Below are positions 45,274 to 54,277 of a stretch of DNA of 64,000 bases, in pieces. The first letter of the stretch is position 1; each line of letters starts with the position of its first letter. The DNA comes from Caldilineae bacterium. GTDB taxonomy: Bacteria > Chloroflexota > Anaerolineae > JAAEKA01. A model generated the notes under the pieces. That model did no database searches and was not told the DNA's origin. It saw nothing but the letters and a program-made list of their open reading frames with translations. The stretch spans positions 1-64,000 of the forward strand of contig JACKBK010000013.1 of the NCBI GenBank assembly GCA_020634555.1, read 5' to 3'. A program made the position numbers and the translations under genes.

Positions 45274-46754
45274 TCCAAGGGCCCGCTCTCCAGAGTCTCG
45301 CCAGGTTCAACCACAAAATACCCCATTGCCAGGAACGCCAGGATGTAGCCCAGGTAGTTCTCGTTGAGGAAGCGGGAGACGAACAGGAAGGCCAGCAGCA
45401 GCAGCGCATAGTGCCAGCTTGCCGCGCCGATGGTGTTGCCGCGGATTTGGCGCCAGCCTAACCAGATCAGCAGCGGCAGCGCGACGACCAGCTCCGGTAT
45501 CCAGAAGGGCCAGTAGTCGAAGCGGCTGGCCAGCCCGCCGAAAGCCAGCACGAAGTTGCTTGCGCCCCAGCCCCAGATCTGGTAGTGCGTCTCAGCCGTG
45601 CCTGCCGCCCAGCGCCACACGTCGTCCCAAAAGGCGTTGGAGTCCCAGGCCAAATAGGGCACTACCAGCACGGCGAAGACGGCCAGCGCCGGCCAGCCGC
45701 GCTTCAACATGGCCGGGAACGAGCGGAGGATGCCACGCCATGAACCAAGCTGGTCGCGCACCAGTAGCAGTGCAAAGAACGGGGCGAGGAACCAGGCGGT
45801 TGGCTTGCTGGCGCAGGCGAGGCCAAAGGCAGCGGCAGCGAGCAGAATTGGTGAATTGTGAATTGTGACCTGTGATTTGATGTTGCTGGCTGAGAACAGA
45901 CCGGAGCGGGCCAGGAGCCAGAAGGCAAGGACGATCCAGGCCCAGACGAAGAGGTCGTTCTGGCCGAAGATCAGGTCGAGACCCATGATCGGATTCAGCC
46001 CCAAGAGCATCAGCAGGCCGAGCCGCCAGCGCGGCCGGTCGCCGGGCACAAGGCGCGTCGCCAGAATCAACCCCAGCACGAAGAGGATCAGGTAGACGAA
46101 GCGCTGGTCATACCAGCCCAGCAGCGCGTCGCTGGCGATCTTGACCGGCGCGGAAGCGACGAAGGTCCACGGCAGGTATGGATAGTGGTCCAGCGCGGTG
46201 CGGAACTCTTCCAGTCCCCAGTTTGCCATGGGCGTGTTGCGGTAATCCTCGCTGTACGGATTCTGGCCGCTGAGGAAGTAGTCGATGGTCGCCTCGGTCT
46301 GGATCACACCGCCGTCATGGCTGTAGCTCTGCGGCAAGTTCTCGTGGCGCAGCAGTGCCAGCTTGACCGTCGGCAACAGCACAGTGAATGTGATGATCGC
46401 CCACACCAACCCTGCCTTGGCCACGCCAGTCCAGCGCGTGCCATTTCCTGTCGCACTCGCTTCCGGCTCCCCGGTCCCCAACAAATCCACAATCAGGTAG
46501 ACGATCAGCGCTCCGAGCGTCAGCGCCGCCAGCAGCAGCGCGATGGGATCGCCAAACCACGGCCCGAAGGCAGCTTCAGCCCGGTCGCTGAGCAGCCGGC
46601 CCAGCAGCGAATGTGTGGTGACGTTCTGGAAGTGCTCGAAGAGTGTGGCTTCGGCAAATGCGTTGATTCGCAGGCGGGCGATGACCAACACAGCCAGCAA
46701 CAGCGCATCCCAGCCGGGACGATGAGCAGGGGAGGAACGTCGTTCGGGTTGCAT
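45264..46754 (-). CDS. GT-C-fold membrane glycosyltransferase (GT87-like)
   Basis: 496 aa with about 11 TM helices. The first large external loop carries HDGGVIQTEATIDYFLSGQN followed by PYSEDY, the acidic region where GT-C enzymes hold their catalytic Asp. Other segments such as GLNPIMGLDLIFGQNDLFVW and ACASKPTAWFLAPFFALLLV resemble polyprenyl-phosphate-mannose-using GT87/PimE-type enzymes. Two oddities: a tract of TGAATTG-type repeat is read in frame inside a cytoplasmic loop (IKSQVTIHNSPI, 45845-45878), and the stop codon is supplied by a family A repeat, so the last residues (PLETV) are probably not original. It would add sugars to lipid-linked or cell-surface glycans. Confidence 0.8.
   Translation of the reverse strand: MQPERRSSPAHRPGWDALLLAVLVIARLRINAFAEATLFEHFQNVTTHSLLGRLLSDRAEAAFGPWFGDPIALLLAALTLGALIVYLIVDLLGTGEPEASATGNGTRWTGVAKAGLVWAIITFTVLLPTVKLALLRHENLPQSYSHDGGVIQTEATIDYFLSGQNPYSEDYRNTPMANWGLEEFRTALDHYPYLPWTFVASAPVKIASDALLGWYDQRFVYLILFVLGLILATRLVPGDRPRWRLGLLMLLGLNPIMGLDLIFGQNDLFVWAWIVLAFWLLARSGLFSASNIKSQVTIHNSPILLAAAAFGLACASKPTAWFLAPFFALLLVRDQLGSWRGILRSFPAMLKRGWPALAVFAVLVVPYLAWDSNAFWDDVWRWAAGTAETHYQIWGWGASNFVLAFGGLASRFDYWPFWIPELVVALPLLIWLGWRQIRGNTIGAASWHYALLLLAFLFVSRFLNENYLGYILAFLAMGYFVVEPGETLESGPLETV
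45845..45878. repeat. In-frame GTGAATT-type repeat tract inside a glycosyltransferase gene
   Basis: Three near-copies of GTGAATTGTGA-like units, read on the minus strand as IKSQVTIHNSPI. This kind of unit is normally intergenic; it adds about 10 residues in a non-membrane loop. Confidence 0.55.
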
Positions 46755-46789
46755 GGCGGCATGATACCACAGATGGGGAGTGTTACCAA

Positions 46790-46843
46790 CGTGAAACGTG
46801 AGGCGTGAAACGTGAGACTCACAAACTTCGTGTCACGTTTCAT
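46790..46843. repeat. CGTGAAA-type degenerate repeat, inverted arrangement
   Basis: AACGTGAAACGTGAGGCGTG facing GTGTCACGTTTCATC; same unit as 21786-21898 and 60574-60610. It lies between the divergent glycosyltransferase and PfkB kinase genes. Confidence 0.65.
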
Positions 46844-46885
46844 CGCAGGGTTGGCCCATTCATTGCCAACACCGCCAAGGTTGCT

Positions 46886-46914
46886 TTGACCGCCTCCCAT
46901 CGCTGTGCTAGAAT
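46886..46914 (+). promoter_or_regulatory. Promoter of the PfkB kinase gene, probably leaderless
   Basis: TTGACC-N17-TAGAAT, with TGTGC just before the -10; the ATG begins 6 nt after the -10, so transcription must start at the start codon. No ribosome-binding site is present. It resembles the element at 30120-30149. Confidence 0.6.
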
Positions 46915-46920
46915 GGCGCC

Positions 46921-47760
46921 ATGGATTTCCTGACTGTTGGCAATCTGACCAAGGATCTGGTTGCGGGCGGGTACACCGTAGGCGGCGCCGTTACCTACGC
47001 CTCGGTGACCGCGCTGCGCCAGGGCTGGCGCCCTGGTGTTCTCTCGCGCATCGGACCCGACGTGGCGATGCCGGCGGTGTTTCAGGAGTTTGATCTCATC
47101 TCATTGCCTGCCAGCCAAACCCTGACCTTTGAAAATATCTACACCGACGAGGGCCGCCAACAGGTGATTCACGCTGCCGCGGAGCCGATCACCGTCGCCG
47201 ATGTCCCTGCCGATCTGATCCAGCACAATCCACCCATCGTGCTGCTGGGGCCGGTGGCCAACGAGGTGGCGCGCGACATCGCCGAACTGTTTCCGCGGTC
47301 GTTGCTGGGCGTGGTTCCCCAGGGCTGGATGCGCCGGTGGGATGCTGACGGACGCGTCTCCCACATTCCACTGGAGTGCACGGATCCCTATCTCGCGCAT
47401 GCAGACGTCCTGGTGGTCAGCACAGAGGATGTAGGCAACAATCTCGATCTGGTGCGCTGCTTCAGCGAGCAGGTCGAACTGACCGTGTTGACGCGTGAAA
47501 GCCATGGATGCGACATCTATCATCGCGGCCATGTGACTCACGTGCCGGCCCGCCGCGTGCGCGAGGTTGACCCGACCGGCGCCGGCGACACGTTTGCAGC
47601 CGCGTTCCTGATCCGCTACTACGAACTTGGCGATCCGATCCAGGCTGCCCGCTACGCCAACGTTGCTGCCTCGTACTGCATCGAAGGTATCAGCTTCAGC
47701 ACCATCCCGTCCCGCCCGCAGGTCAAGGCATACCTGGCCGAGCACGGCCTTTCCGGGTAG
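46921..47760 (+). CDS. PfkB-family carbohydrate kinase
   Basis: 279 aa. The C-terminal signature REVDPTGAGDTFAAAFLIRY (about 216-235) holds the catalytic Asp and anion hole of ribokinase-type kinases. The N-terminal substrate-binding part (GNLTKDLVAGGYTVGGAVTY) is short, as in members acting on small sugars or nucleosides; the family average is about 310 aa. Substrate not identifiable. The ATG is apparently leaderless. Its stop overlaps or abuts parA, with which it may be co-transcribed. Confidence 0.85.
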   Translation: MDFLTVGNLTKDLVAGGYTVGGAVTYASVTALRQGWRPGVLSRIGPDVAMPAVFQEFDLISLPASQTLTFENIYTDEGRQQVIHAAAEPITVADVPADLIQHNPPIVLLGPVANEVARDIAELFPRSLLGVVPQGWMRRWDADGRVSHIPLECTDPYLAHADVLVVSTEDVGNNLDLVRCFSEQVELTVLTRESHGCDIYHRGHVTHVPARRVREVDPTGAGDTFAAAFLIRYYELGDPIQAARYANVAASYCIEGISFSTIPSRPQVKAYLAEHGLSG

Positions 47761-47774
47761 TGTCCGATCAAAAC

Positions 47775-48563
47775 ATGACTTACGTCTACGCACTTGTCAA
47801 TCAAAAAGGGGGCGTCGGCAAAACCACCACCGCGGTGAATCTGGCCGCGTATCTGGCCGCGGCCGGCCACCGGGTTCTGCTGGTCGATTGTGATCCACAG
47901 GCCAACGCCACCAGCAGCCTGGGAGTTGTGGCCGATGAGGTCGAGTACTCGCTTTATGACTCCCTGATCAACCGCGTGCCGCTGGACCGGGTGATCACCC
48001 TGAGCAACCTGCTGCGGCTGGATCTGATCGCATCGGCGCCCAGGCTGGCCGGTGCGGACGTGGAGATGGTCAGCATGTTGACGCGCGAGCGGCTGTTGCA
48101 GCGGGCGCTGGAGCCGGTGCTGGACCGCTACGACCACGTGATCCTGGACTGCCCGCCCAGCCTCAGCCTTCTCACCGTCAACGCGCTGACCAGCGCCCGC
48201 AGCGGTGTCATCATCCCGATCCAGTGCGAGTATCTGCCGTTGGAGGGGCTGGGCCGGCTGACGCATACGATCAGCCTGGTGCGCGAGCATTTGAACCCGG
48301 ACCTGCGCATCTTCGGCATCGTCATGACCATGTTCGACACACGCACCAATCTGGCCCACGATGTGGTGGCTGAAGTGCGCCAGCACTTCCCCAACGAGAT
48401 CTTCGACAGCATTATCCCGCGCAACGTTCGCCTCAGTGAAGCTCCCAGCTATGGCCAGCCGGTCTCCGTCTACGCACCCGGTTCACCCGGCGCGCTGGCC
48501 TACCAATCGCTGGCCAACGAGGTTTTGGCGCGCGAAGCGCGGTTCAACGGAACAGCGAGGTGA
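47775..48563 (+). CDS. parA: Chromosome partitioning ATPase ParA (Soj)
   Basis: 262 aa from the ATG giving MTYVYALVNQKGG; a GTG at 47760 overlapping the previous stop is a second option. Deviant Walker A NQKGGVGKTTTAVNLAAYLA (about 9-28), Walker A' VDCDPQANATSSLG, Walker B VILDCPPSLSLLT, and IPRNVRLSEAPSYGQPV near the end are standard for chromosomal Soj/ParA. With ParB it segregates origins by binding DNA non-specifically and hydrolysing ATP. ParAB pairs are often near the replication origin, but no dnaA, gid or rpmH is in this window. Confidence 0.96.
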   Translation: MTYVYALVNQKGGVGKTTTAVNLAAYLAAAGHRVLLVDCDPQANATSSLGVVADEVEYSLYDSLINRVPLDRVITLSNLLRLDLIASAPRLAGADVEMVSMLTRERLLQRALEPVLDRYDHVILDCPPSLSLLTVNALTSARSGVIIPIQCEYLPLEGLGRLTHTISLVREHLNPDLRIFGIVMTMFDTRTNLAHDVVAEVRQHFPNEIFDSIIPRNVRLSEAPSYGQPVSVYAPGSPGALAYQSLANEVLAREARFNGTAR

Positions 48564-48567
48564 GTCC

Positions 48568-49458
48568 ATGACGACACGACGAGGTCTTGGCAAGGGGCTG
48601 GGTGCTCTGATTCCGCCCGGCGACGGCGAAACCAGTCGCCCGCCGGCCGGCGTGGCCGAGGTGCCGGTGGGGGACATCGCTCCCAATCCGCGCCAGCCGC
48701 GCGACGCCATGGAACTGCCCGCGCTGGAGGAATTGGCCGAGTCGATCCGCACCCACGGGCTGATCCAGCCGCTGGTGCTGACGATAGCGCCGGCCGGCAG
48801 CGCAACGCGCTATTATCTGGTGGCCGGCGAGCGCCGCTGGCGTGCTTCGCGCATGGCCGGGCTGGCCAGCGTGCCGGCGATTGTTAAGGATGTTTCGCCG
48901 CAGGGAATGTTGGAGCTGGCACTGGTCGAAAACGTGCAGCGCGCCGACCTCAACCCGCTGGAAGAGGCGGCTGCCTATTATTCGCTGGTTGAGGAGTTTG
49001 GTCTGACGCAGGAAGTGGTGGCAGCGCGGGTCGGCAAGAGTCGCGTCGCGGTCGCCAACTCTTTGCGCCTGCTGCGTCTGCCGGACGCAGCCAAAGAAGC
49101 GGTGGTCGTTGGGCAGATCAGGGAAGGGCACGCGCGCGCGCTGCTGGGTCTGGCCGATGACGCGTTGATCGAGAAGGCGCTGGCAATCGTCATCGACAAC
49201 GAGATGACGGTGCGCCAGACCGAGGAACTGGTGCGGCGCATGCAGCAGGCCGCCAGCGAGCCGGCTGTCGATGATGCGACCGGCGACGAAGAGGATAGCC
49301 CTGAGACCAGGGAACTTGAGTCGCGCCTGCGTGACGCGCTGGGCACCAAGGTCAACCTTTTCCGCAGCCGCCGCGGCGGCCGGATTGTGATCCACTTCTA
49401 CTCGGAGGAGGAACTGGGTTCGATCTACGATATGCTGGTTGGGCCGAGCGATCTCTAA
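48568..49458 (+). CDS. parB: Chromosome partitioning protein ParB (Spo0J)
   Basis: 296 aa; ATG with GAGGTGAG upstream, 4 bp after the parA stop. Starts RRGLGKGLGALIP as in most ParB. The CTP-binding motifs are GERRWRASRMAG (GxxRxxA box) and LALVENVQRADLNPLEEAAA. A HTH (LTQEVVAARVGKSRVAVANS) binds parS, and the C-terminal dimer domain ends IHFYSEEELGSIYDML. It loads as a clamp at parS sites. No perfect TGTTTCACGTGAAACA parS was seen here, though CGTGAAAC half-sites occur in the nearby repeat at 46790. Confidence 0.96.
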   Translation: MTTRRGLGKGLGALIPPGDGETSRPPAGVAEVPVGDIAPNPRQPRDAMELPALEELAESIRTHGLIQPLVLTIAPAGSATRYYLVAGERRWRASRMAGLASVPAIVKDVSPQGMLELALVENVQRADLNPLEEAAAYYSLVEEFGLTQEVVAARVGKSRVAVANSLRLLRLPDAAKEAVVVGQIREGHARALLGLADDALIEKALAIVIDNEMTVRQTEELVRRMQQAASEPAVDDATGDEEDSPETRELESRLRDALGTKVNLFRSRRGGRIVIHFYSEEELGSIYDMLVGPSDL

Positions 49459-49472
49459 CGCTCTAAAACGCC

Positions 49473-51392
49473 ATGAGACAGCACTGGCGAATCCACATTC
49501 CCTATCTGATTCTGCTGCTGATTGGCACCGGGTTTCTGTTGGCCCAATCGCTGTTGCAGCAGCGGGCGTTGGGCACCGGCTACGATCTGGGCATCTACGA
49601 CCAGACCGTCTGGAACCTGTCCCATGGCCGCATCTGGGAAACCACCCTGGTCTACGAGACGGGCGGCTTTTACGACCACTTCGAGCCGATCCTGGTACTC
49701 CTCACGCCGCTCTACTGGCTATGGTCCGACGTGCGGGTGCTGCTCATCGTGCAGGCCGTTGCCCTGGGGCTTGGCTCGCTGCCGATCTATCTCTTCGCAT
49801 ACGTCCGGCTGATGCGGTTGCGCCCCAGCAACGTCTGGCTGGCCCTGGCGATTGCCGGTATCTACCTCCTCTTTCCGGCGTTGCAGCACGCAAACCTCAA
49901 CGACTTCCACGAGATCTCGCTGCTCCCACCGCTGCTGGGGTTCACCCTCTATGGCCTGCTGCGCGGCAAACGCCGGGTCATGTTCACCTTTCTGGCGCTG
50001 AGCCTGTTGGTCAAAGAAGATGTGGCTGTCACCGCGCTGGCCATCAGCGCGTATATCATCCTGCTGCGGCCCAACGGCTTCCGGCGCCGCGATGGCGTCG
50101 TATTGGCAGGCGTGATGCTGGCCTGGACCTGGCTGGTGCTCAACGTATTTTACCCGGGCCTGACGCGCGGCATGGCCTACCCGTTTGTCGACCGGCGCTA
50201 TTCCTGGCTGGCGACGACAACCGAGGGCGCCTTGAAGGTGCTGTTGACCCGTCCCTGGGTGATCTTGCCGCCCCTTGCTGAGCCGCCCAAGCTGCTGTTT
50301 CTGCTGCGGCTCTTCGGTCCGTTGTTGTTCCTGCCGCTGCTGGGCTGGCCGGTGATCGGTCTCGCGCTGCCGATACTCGTCTACCTGATGTTGAGCAGCT
50401 ACCAGCCGCAGTGGTCGGTGCAGTCCTACTACAACCCGCCGCTGCTGCCGTTCCTTTTTTTTGCGCTGGTGGTCGCGATCGACTACATCCAGCGACTGGC
50501 TAAGGGCAACCTCAAGTGGGCGCGCCGGCTGGCTGCCACCGTCGTCGCGTTGACGGCCGTTGCCACCGCCGCGACCTACTATGTCGATGCGCCCGGCCCC
50601 GGCAGCCGCGCTTTCGACGCCAACCGGTTCCGCGTCAGTGCAAAGGCTGAAGCCGCCTACGAGCTGATGGACCAGATACCGGCCGACAGCAGCGTCAGCA
50701 CCATCTGGCCGCTGATCTCCCACCTTTCACATAGACAACAGATCTACACCGTACTGGCTCGCCCAACAGAGCCGCCGGCCTATCGTCTGGTCGAGGAGAT
50801 GCCCGGTTCCGAGGGCGCGCCGATCTATCCCTTTGCCGCGCCCGATGGGTCTCCTACGGTGTACAACGAGTACGGGGTAGTGGCGGCAGCCGATGCCTAC
50901 CGGCTGGAGAAACTCCAGCGCAGCGTGCCCATGGAGCCGCTCCCACAGCCCGATCCGCAGCCGGTTCCTCTTAGCCTGGACGGCTACGCCTGGCTGGACA
51001 GCGCGGATACCGCCCAGCCGCCGGCGCTTGCTGCCGGTCAATCCACGCGCTTGATGCTGGCCTGGCGGCGCACCGGCACGCTGGATCGGCGCTACGTCGT
51101 GTTTATTCACGTGCTCGATCCGGTGCGCCAGCAGGCGGATGGCGCACCGGCTATCGTCACCCAGAGCGACCACGAGCCGGGTGGAGGACTCTACCCGACC
51201 ACATTCTGGGAGTCGTGGACATATCCTGGCGTTGTTTTGGACCAACAACAGATCGAGATTCCGCCCGATTCGCCTCCTGGAATGTATGCGGTTTGGGCCG
51301 GCGCTTACGACAAGGAGACCGGCGAGCGCATTGAGCTGGGTGGCCCAGGTGAGACGCTGGTGCATGTCGGCGATCTGGAGATCACGCCGTGA
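49473..51392 (+). CDS. DUF2079 GT-C-like membrane protein with C-terminal beta-sandwich
   Basis: 639 aa. TM helices cover about 8-375. The signature GTGYDLGIYDQTVWNLSHGR followed by a HFEPI motif in the first external loop is DUF2079, a GT-C-related family. After a soluble middle part (about 390-480, a YNEYGVVAAADAYRLEKLQR segment), the last 130 residues form a beta-sandwich-like domain with YVVFIHVLDP, GLYPTTFWESW and PPGMYAVWAGAYDKETGERI. First of six adjacent membrane proteins sharing that final domain. It overlaps the next gene by 4 bp (GTGA). Confidence 0.82.
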   Translation: MRQHWRIHIPYLILLLIGTGFLLAQSLLQQRALGTGYDLGIYDQTVWNLSHGRIWETTLVYETGGFYDHFEPILVLLTPLYWLWSDVRVLLIVQAVALGLGSLPIYLFAYVRLMRLRPSNVWLALAIAGIYLLFPALQHANLNDFHEISLLPPLLGFTLYGLLRGKRRVMFTFLALSLLVKEDVAVTALAISAYIILLRPNGFRRRDGVVLAGVMLAWTWLVLNVFYPGLTRGMAYPFVDRRYSWLATTTEGALKVLLTRPWVILPPLAEPPKLLFLLRLFGPLLFLPLLGWPVIGLALPILVYLMLSSYQPQWSVQSYYNPPLLPFLFFALVVAIDYIQRLAKGNLKWARRLAATVVALTAVATAATYYVDAPGPGSRAFDANRFRVSAKAEAAYELMDQIPADSSVSTIWPLISHLSHRQQIYTVLARPTEPPAYRLVEEMPGSEGAPIYPFAAPDGSPTVYNEYGVVAAADAYRLEKLQRSVPMEPLPQPDPQPVPLSLDGYAWLDSADTAQPPALAAGQSTRLMLAWRRTGTLDRRYVVFIHVLDPVRQQADGAPAIVTQSDHEPGGGLYPTTFWESWTYPGVVLDQQQIEIPPDSPPGMYAVWAGAYDKETGERIELGGPGETLVHVGDLEITP

Positions 51393-54265
51393 GTGCAGCC
51401 GGAGACGCCGGACAGCGCCGCCTGTATCGCCTTGGCGCACTTGCAATCCTGCTGACTGCCTGGGCGCTGCTGCTGTTCCGCCTGAACTATGTGCCCCCCG
51501 GTTTGCAGCATGACCAGATGTTCAACAGCCTGGACGCGCTGTCGATCGGGCGCGACAACCTGCCGATCTACTTTCCTGCCAATTTCGGGCGCGAGGCGCT
51601 GGGCATCTACCCGGTAGCCGTGATGTTTCAACTGGCCGGGGGGCATTTCGTCTGGAGCCTGCGCTTCACCAGCGTGTTTTGGGGGATGATCGCGTTGAGC
51701 CTGGCGTTGGTGCTGGCCCGGCGCTACCTGCCGCACGGAGCGGCGCTGATCGCGGCGGCGTTGCTGGCTGGCTCGTTTTGGTTCCTGTTCACCGCCCGGC
51801 TTGGCCTGGAGCCGGCCGCACTGATTCCGCTGGCGACCGCGACGATCTATTTCCTCCATCGCGGGCTTTCCAGCCACGCCTGGCGGGATTTTGTCGTCGC
51901 CGGGGTGGCAGGCGGTCTGAGTGTTCATACCTATCTGGCCTCGCGGGGATTGTTTCTGCTGGTAGCCCTGCTGCTGGGGTATGAAGCGATCATCTGGCTG
52001 CTGGGCAAACTGCGCCGGGAACAGCGTGGGCTGGCTCAAACCGCTATTCCCGGTCTGCTGGTGGCCACCGCCATCATGGCTGCTGTCAGCGCGCCGCTGT
52101 TCATCTATTTACAGACGCAGCCTGGTACGGGCGATCTGCGGGTTGGTGAGCTGGGTGGCGCCGCCAGCGCGCTGTTGGCCGGCAACGTGCAGCCGCTGCT
52201 GGCCAACGTCCGTGAGACGGTGCTGGCTGTTCTGTGGTCGGGGCCTCTTTCCATCCCCTACCAGTACAACGTGCCGGGTCGCCCGGTGTTGTCGCCGGTG
52301 CTGGCGTGCTTCTTTCTGGTTGGGCTGGCGCTGACGATTGTCCGGCTGCGCCGGGCGAGCGAGTTCTTGCTCCTGGCAGCGCTGCTCGTTGGCCTGGCGC
52401 CAGACTTCATCACTGGCGCAGATGCCCTTCACATGCGTGGCGTGATCGCGCTGCCGTTGATCTTTATCGTCGTTGCCAGGGGACTTTGGGAGACGGGCCG
52501 CTTCCTGGTCGGGGTGCTTGCCAGACGGGGCAGCGGTTCGCGGGCAGCGTGGACCGGCGCGCTGGCCGTCCTGTTGCTGCTCTTGTTAGGGTGGCATGTC
52601 GTCAGCAGCAGCGTCGCTTACTTCGTCGATTGGGCGCAGGCTGAGCCAACCCAACGCGTCTACAACGCCGACTATCGGGCTGTTGCTGCCTTTCTCGACG
52701 CCGATCCGGCCAACGAACCGGTTTTCGTCGGGTCCGACCGGCTGCTCGATCTGGACAGGGAGGTGTACCAACTCTACCAGCCGAAGCAGCCGGTAACGGC
52801 CTGGTTCCCTGCGGGCGACAACCTGCCGTTGCCGCCCGCAGGCCAGGCGATGTATTTCCTGCCGACATCGGTGGATACGTTGTCGCCGGCATCGGCGCTG
52901 CTGGTCGCCGCCGCTCATGAACGATTTGCGCTGCCCGGCCCAGGCAACCGCTACGACTTGGTCGAGGGCCTGCGCCTTTCGGCTGACGACGTGGCGCAGG
53001 TAATGAAGGACGCCAATGCACAACCGCTGGCGTCGCCGCCGGTCTACGGCGACGCCTTGCGTTTGGATGCAGCCGGCGCCCGGCAGCAGGACGACGTCAT
53101 GGCGCTGCTGACCCGCTGGACAGTCGTCGGCTCCTGGCCCTACGCAACTCCGCCGGGGCTGCCTCGCCAGCCGATCAAGTTCTCCGTTTCGCTGGTCGAT
53201 GACGCTGGCTATATCTGGGCGCGAGTCGACCAACCCGGCAGCTTGCCCTGGACGTTCTGGCGCCCCGGCGACAGCTACCTTGAGCTGACCCGGCTGCCGC
53301 TGCCGGCTGATCTGCCGCCGGACGATTACACAGTGCGGTTGGCGCTGTACGACGATGTGGGCGGAACGGCGATGGTGGCCTCCGCGGGCGTTGCAGCCGC
53401 GGCTGATGCGGCCATCGCTACAGCACAGGTGTCGTTGCCCGTTGCCGGAGCGCCTCCGGCCGCGCCCTATCCCTTCGATCAAATCGCCGGTGGCGAAGCG
53501 CTGGCGCCGGTGGGCCGGTGGGAGCCGGTGGATGTACTGGTGGCGGGCGTTCCTGGCGACGTGCATCTTTCCTGGCAGGCCGGGGGGGCGCTGGTTACGC
53601 AGAACCTGCATTTTCGGTTGCGAGCCGTGGAGCAGGATGGCAGCGTGCTCTGGGAGCAGGCCATCGATCCATCCCAGCAGTTGCCCGCATTGTGGCCGGC
53701 CGGCCAGGTCTATCGTCTGACCCATCGTATGCTCCCCCAGGCGTCCACGGCCGGTACAAGCGATGTTCGCCTGGAGGTGTGCGCACTGCAAAACGACACC
53801 GAGTTGGCTTGTGGGCTCGCGGGCCAACCGCAGGTGGTTGTGCAACCACCGGTGCTGGTGTTACCCCAGACGCCGCAATACGACGCCGACGCCGACTGGG
53901 ACGGCCAGCTTGCGCTGGCAGGCTACGACCTCGCCCGCGAGCCGGAAAGCATTCACCTGACGCTCTATTGGAAGGTCGGAGACGCGCCTACCGCGCCGCT
54001 GAAGCGTTTCGTCCACGCCGTGGATGCAAGCGGCCAGATCGTTGCCCAGGCCGATGCCATCCCGATCAACGGCGCACTGCCGATGCCCGTCTGGCGGGCC
54101 GGCGAATACGTCACGGATCAGGTCGAGTTGCCAACGTCAGCGCAAGTGGATGTTGCCAGCCTCTGCGTTGGGTGGTACCAGCCGGAGAGCGGCGAACGGC
54201 TTCCGGTTCGTCTCCTGAGCGGCGAGGAGGCGGCAGACCGGCAAGTCTGTCTTCCGCTACGCTGA
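51389..54265 (+). CDS. GT39/ArnT-like membrane glycosyltransferase with two C-terminal beta-sandwich domains
   Basis: 958 aa, GTG start overlapping the previous stop. GT-C membrane part (about 12-400): the first external loop QHDQMFNSLDALSIGRDNLP with an acidic residue after the first helix, and YLPHGAALIAAALLAGSFWF. A soluble part follows (about 415-540, FVGSDRLLDLDREVYQLYQP). Then come two related beta-sandwich modules: about 580-690 (FSVSLVDDAGYIWARVDQPG) and about 830-950 (KRFVHAVDASGQIVAQADAI, MPVWRAGEYVTDQVELP). Probably transfers a sugar from a polyprenyl-phosphate donor outside the membrane. Confidence 0.78.
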   Translation: MSAAGDAGQRRLYRLGALAILLTAWALLLFRLNYVPPGLQHDQMFNSLDALSIGRDNLPIYFPANFGREALGIYPVAVMFQLAGGHFVWSLRFTSVFWGMIALSLALVLARRYLPHGAALIAAALLAGSFWFLFTARLGLEPAALIPLATATIYFLHRGLSSHAWRDFVVAGVAGGLSVHTYLASRGLFLLVALLLGYEAIIWLLGKLRREQRGLAQTAIPGLLVATAIMAAVSAPLFIYLQTQPGTGDLRVGELGGAASALLAGNVQPLLANVRETVLAVLWSGPLSIPYQYNVPGRPVLSPVLACFFLVGLALTIVRLRRASEFLLLAALLVGLAPDFITGADALHMRGVIALPLIFIVVARGLWETGRFLVGVLARRGSGSRAAWTGALAVLLLLLLGWHVVSSSVAYFVDWAQAEPTQRVYNADYRAVAAFLDADPANEPVFVGSDRLLDLDREVYQLYQPKQPVTAWFPAGDNLPLPPAGQAMYFLPTSVDTLSPASALLVAAAHERFALPGPGNRYDLVEGLRLSADDVAQVMKDANAQPLASPPVYGDALRLDAAGARQQDDVMALLTRWTVVGSWPYATPPGLPRQPIKFSVSLVDDAGYIWARVDQPGSLPWTFWRPGDSYLELTRLPLPADLPPDDYTVRLALYDDVGGTAMVASAGVAAAADAAIATAQVSLPVAGAPPAAPYPFDQIAGGEALAPVGRWEPVDVLVAGVPGDVHLSWQAGGALVTQNLHFRLRAVEQDGSVLWEQAIDPSQQLPALWPAGQVYRLTHRMLPQASTAGTSDVRLEVCALQNDTELACGLAGQPQVVVQPPVLVLPQTPQYDADADWDGQLALAGYDLAREPESIHLTLYWKVGDAPTAPLKRFVHAVDASGQIVAQADAIPINGALPMPVWRAGEYVTDQVELPTSAQVDVASLCVGWYQPESGERLPVRLLSGEEAADRQVCLPLR

Positions 54266-54277
54266 GAAGCTATCTTC

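Noticed and set aside
46790..46843. parS site near parAB
   Set aside because: Only CGTGAAAC half-sites occur as direct repeats; no TGTTTCACGTGAAACA palindrome was found, and the same unit is spread elsewhere.
47760..49458. Replication origin beside parAB
   Set aside because: No dnaA, dnaA-box cluster, rnpA, rpmH, gidA or gidB in the window.
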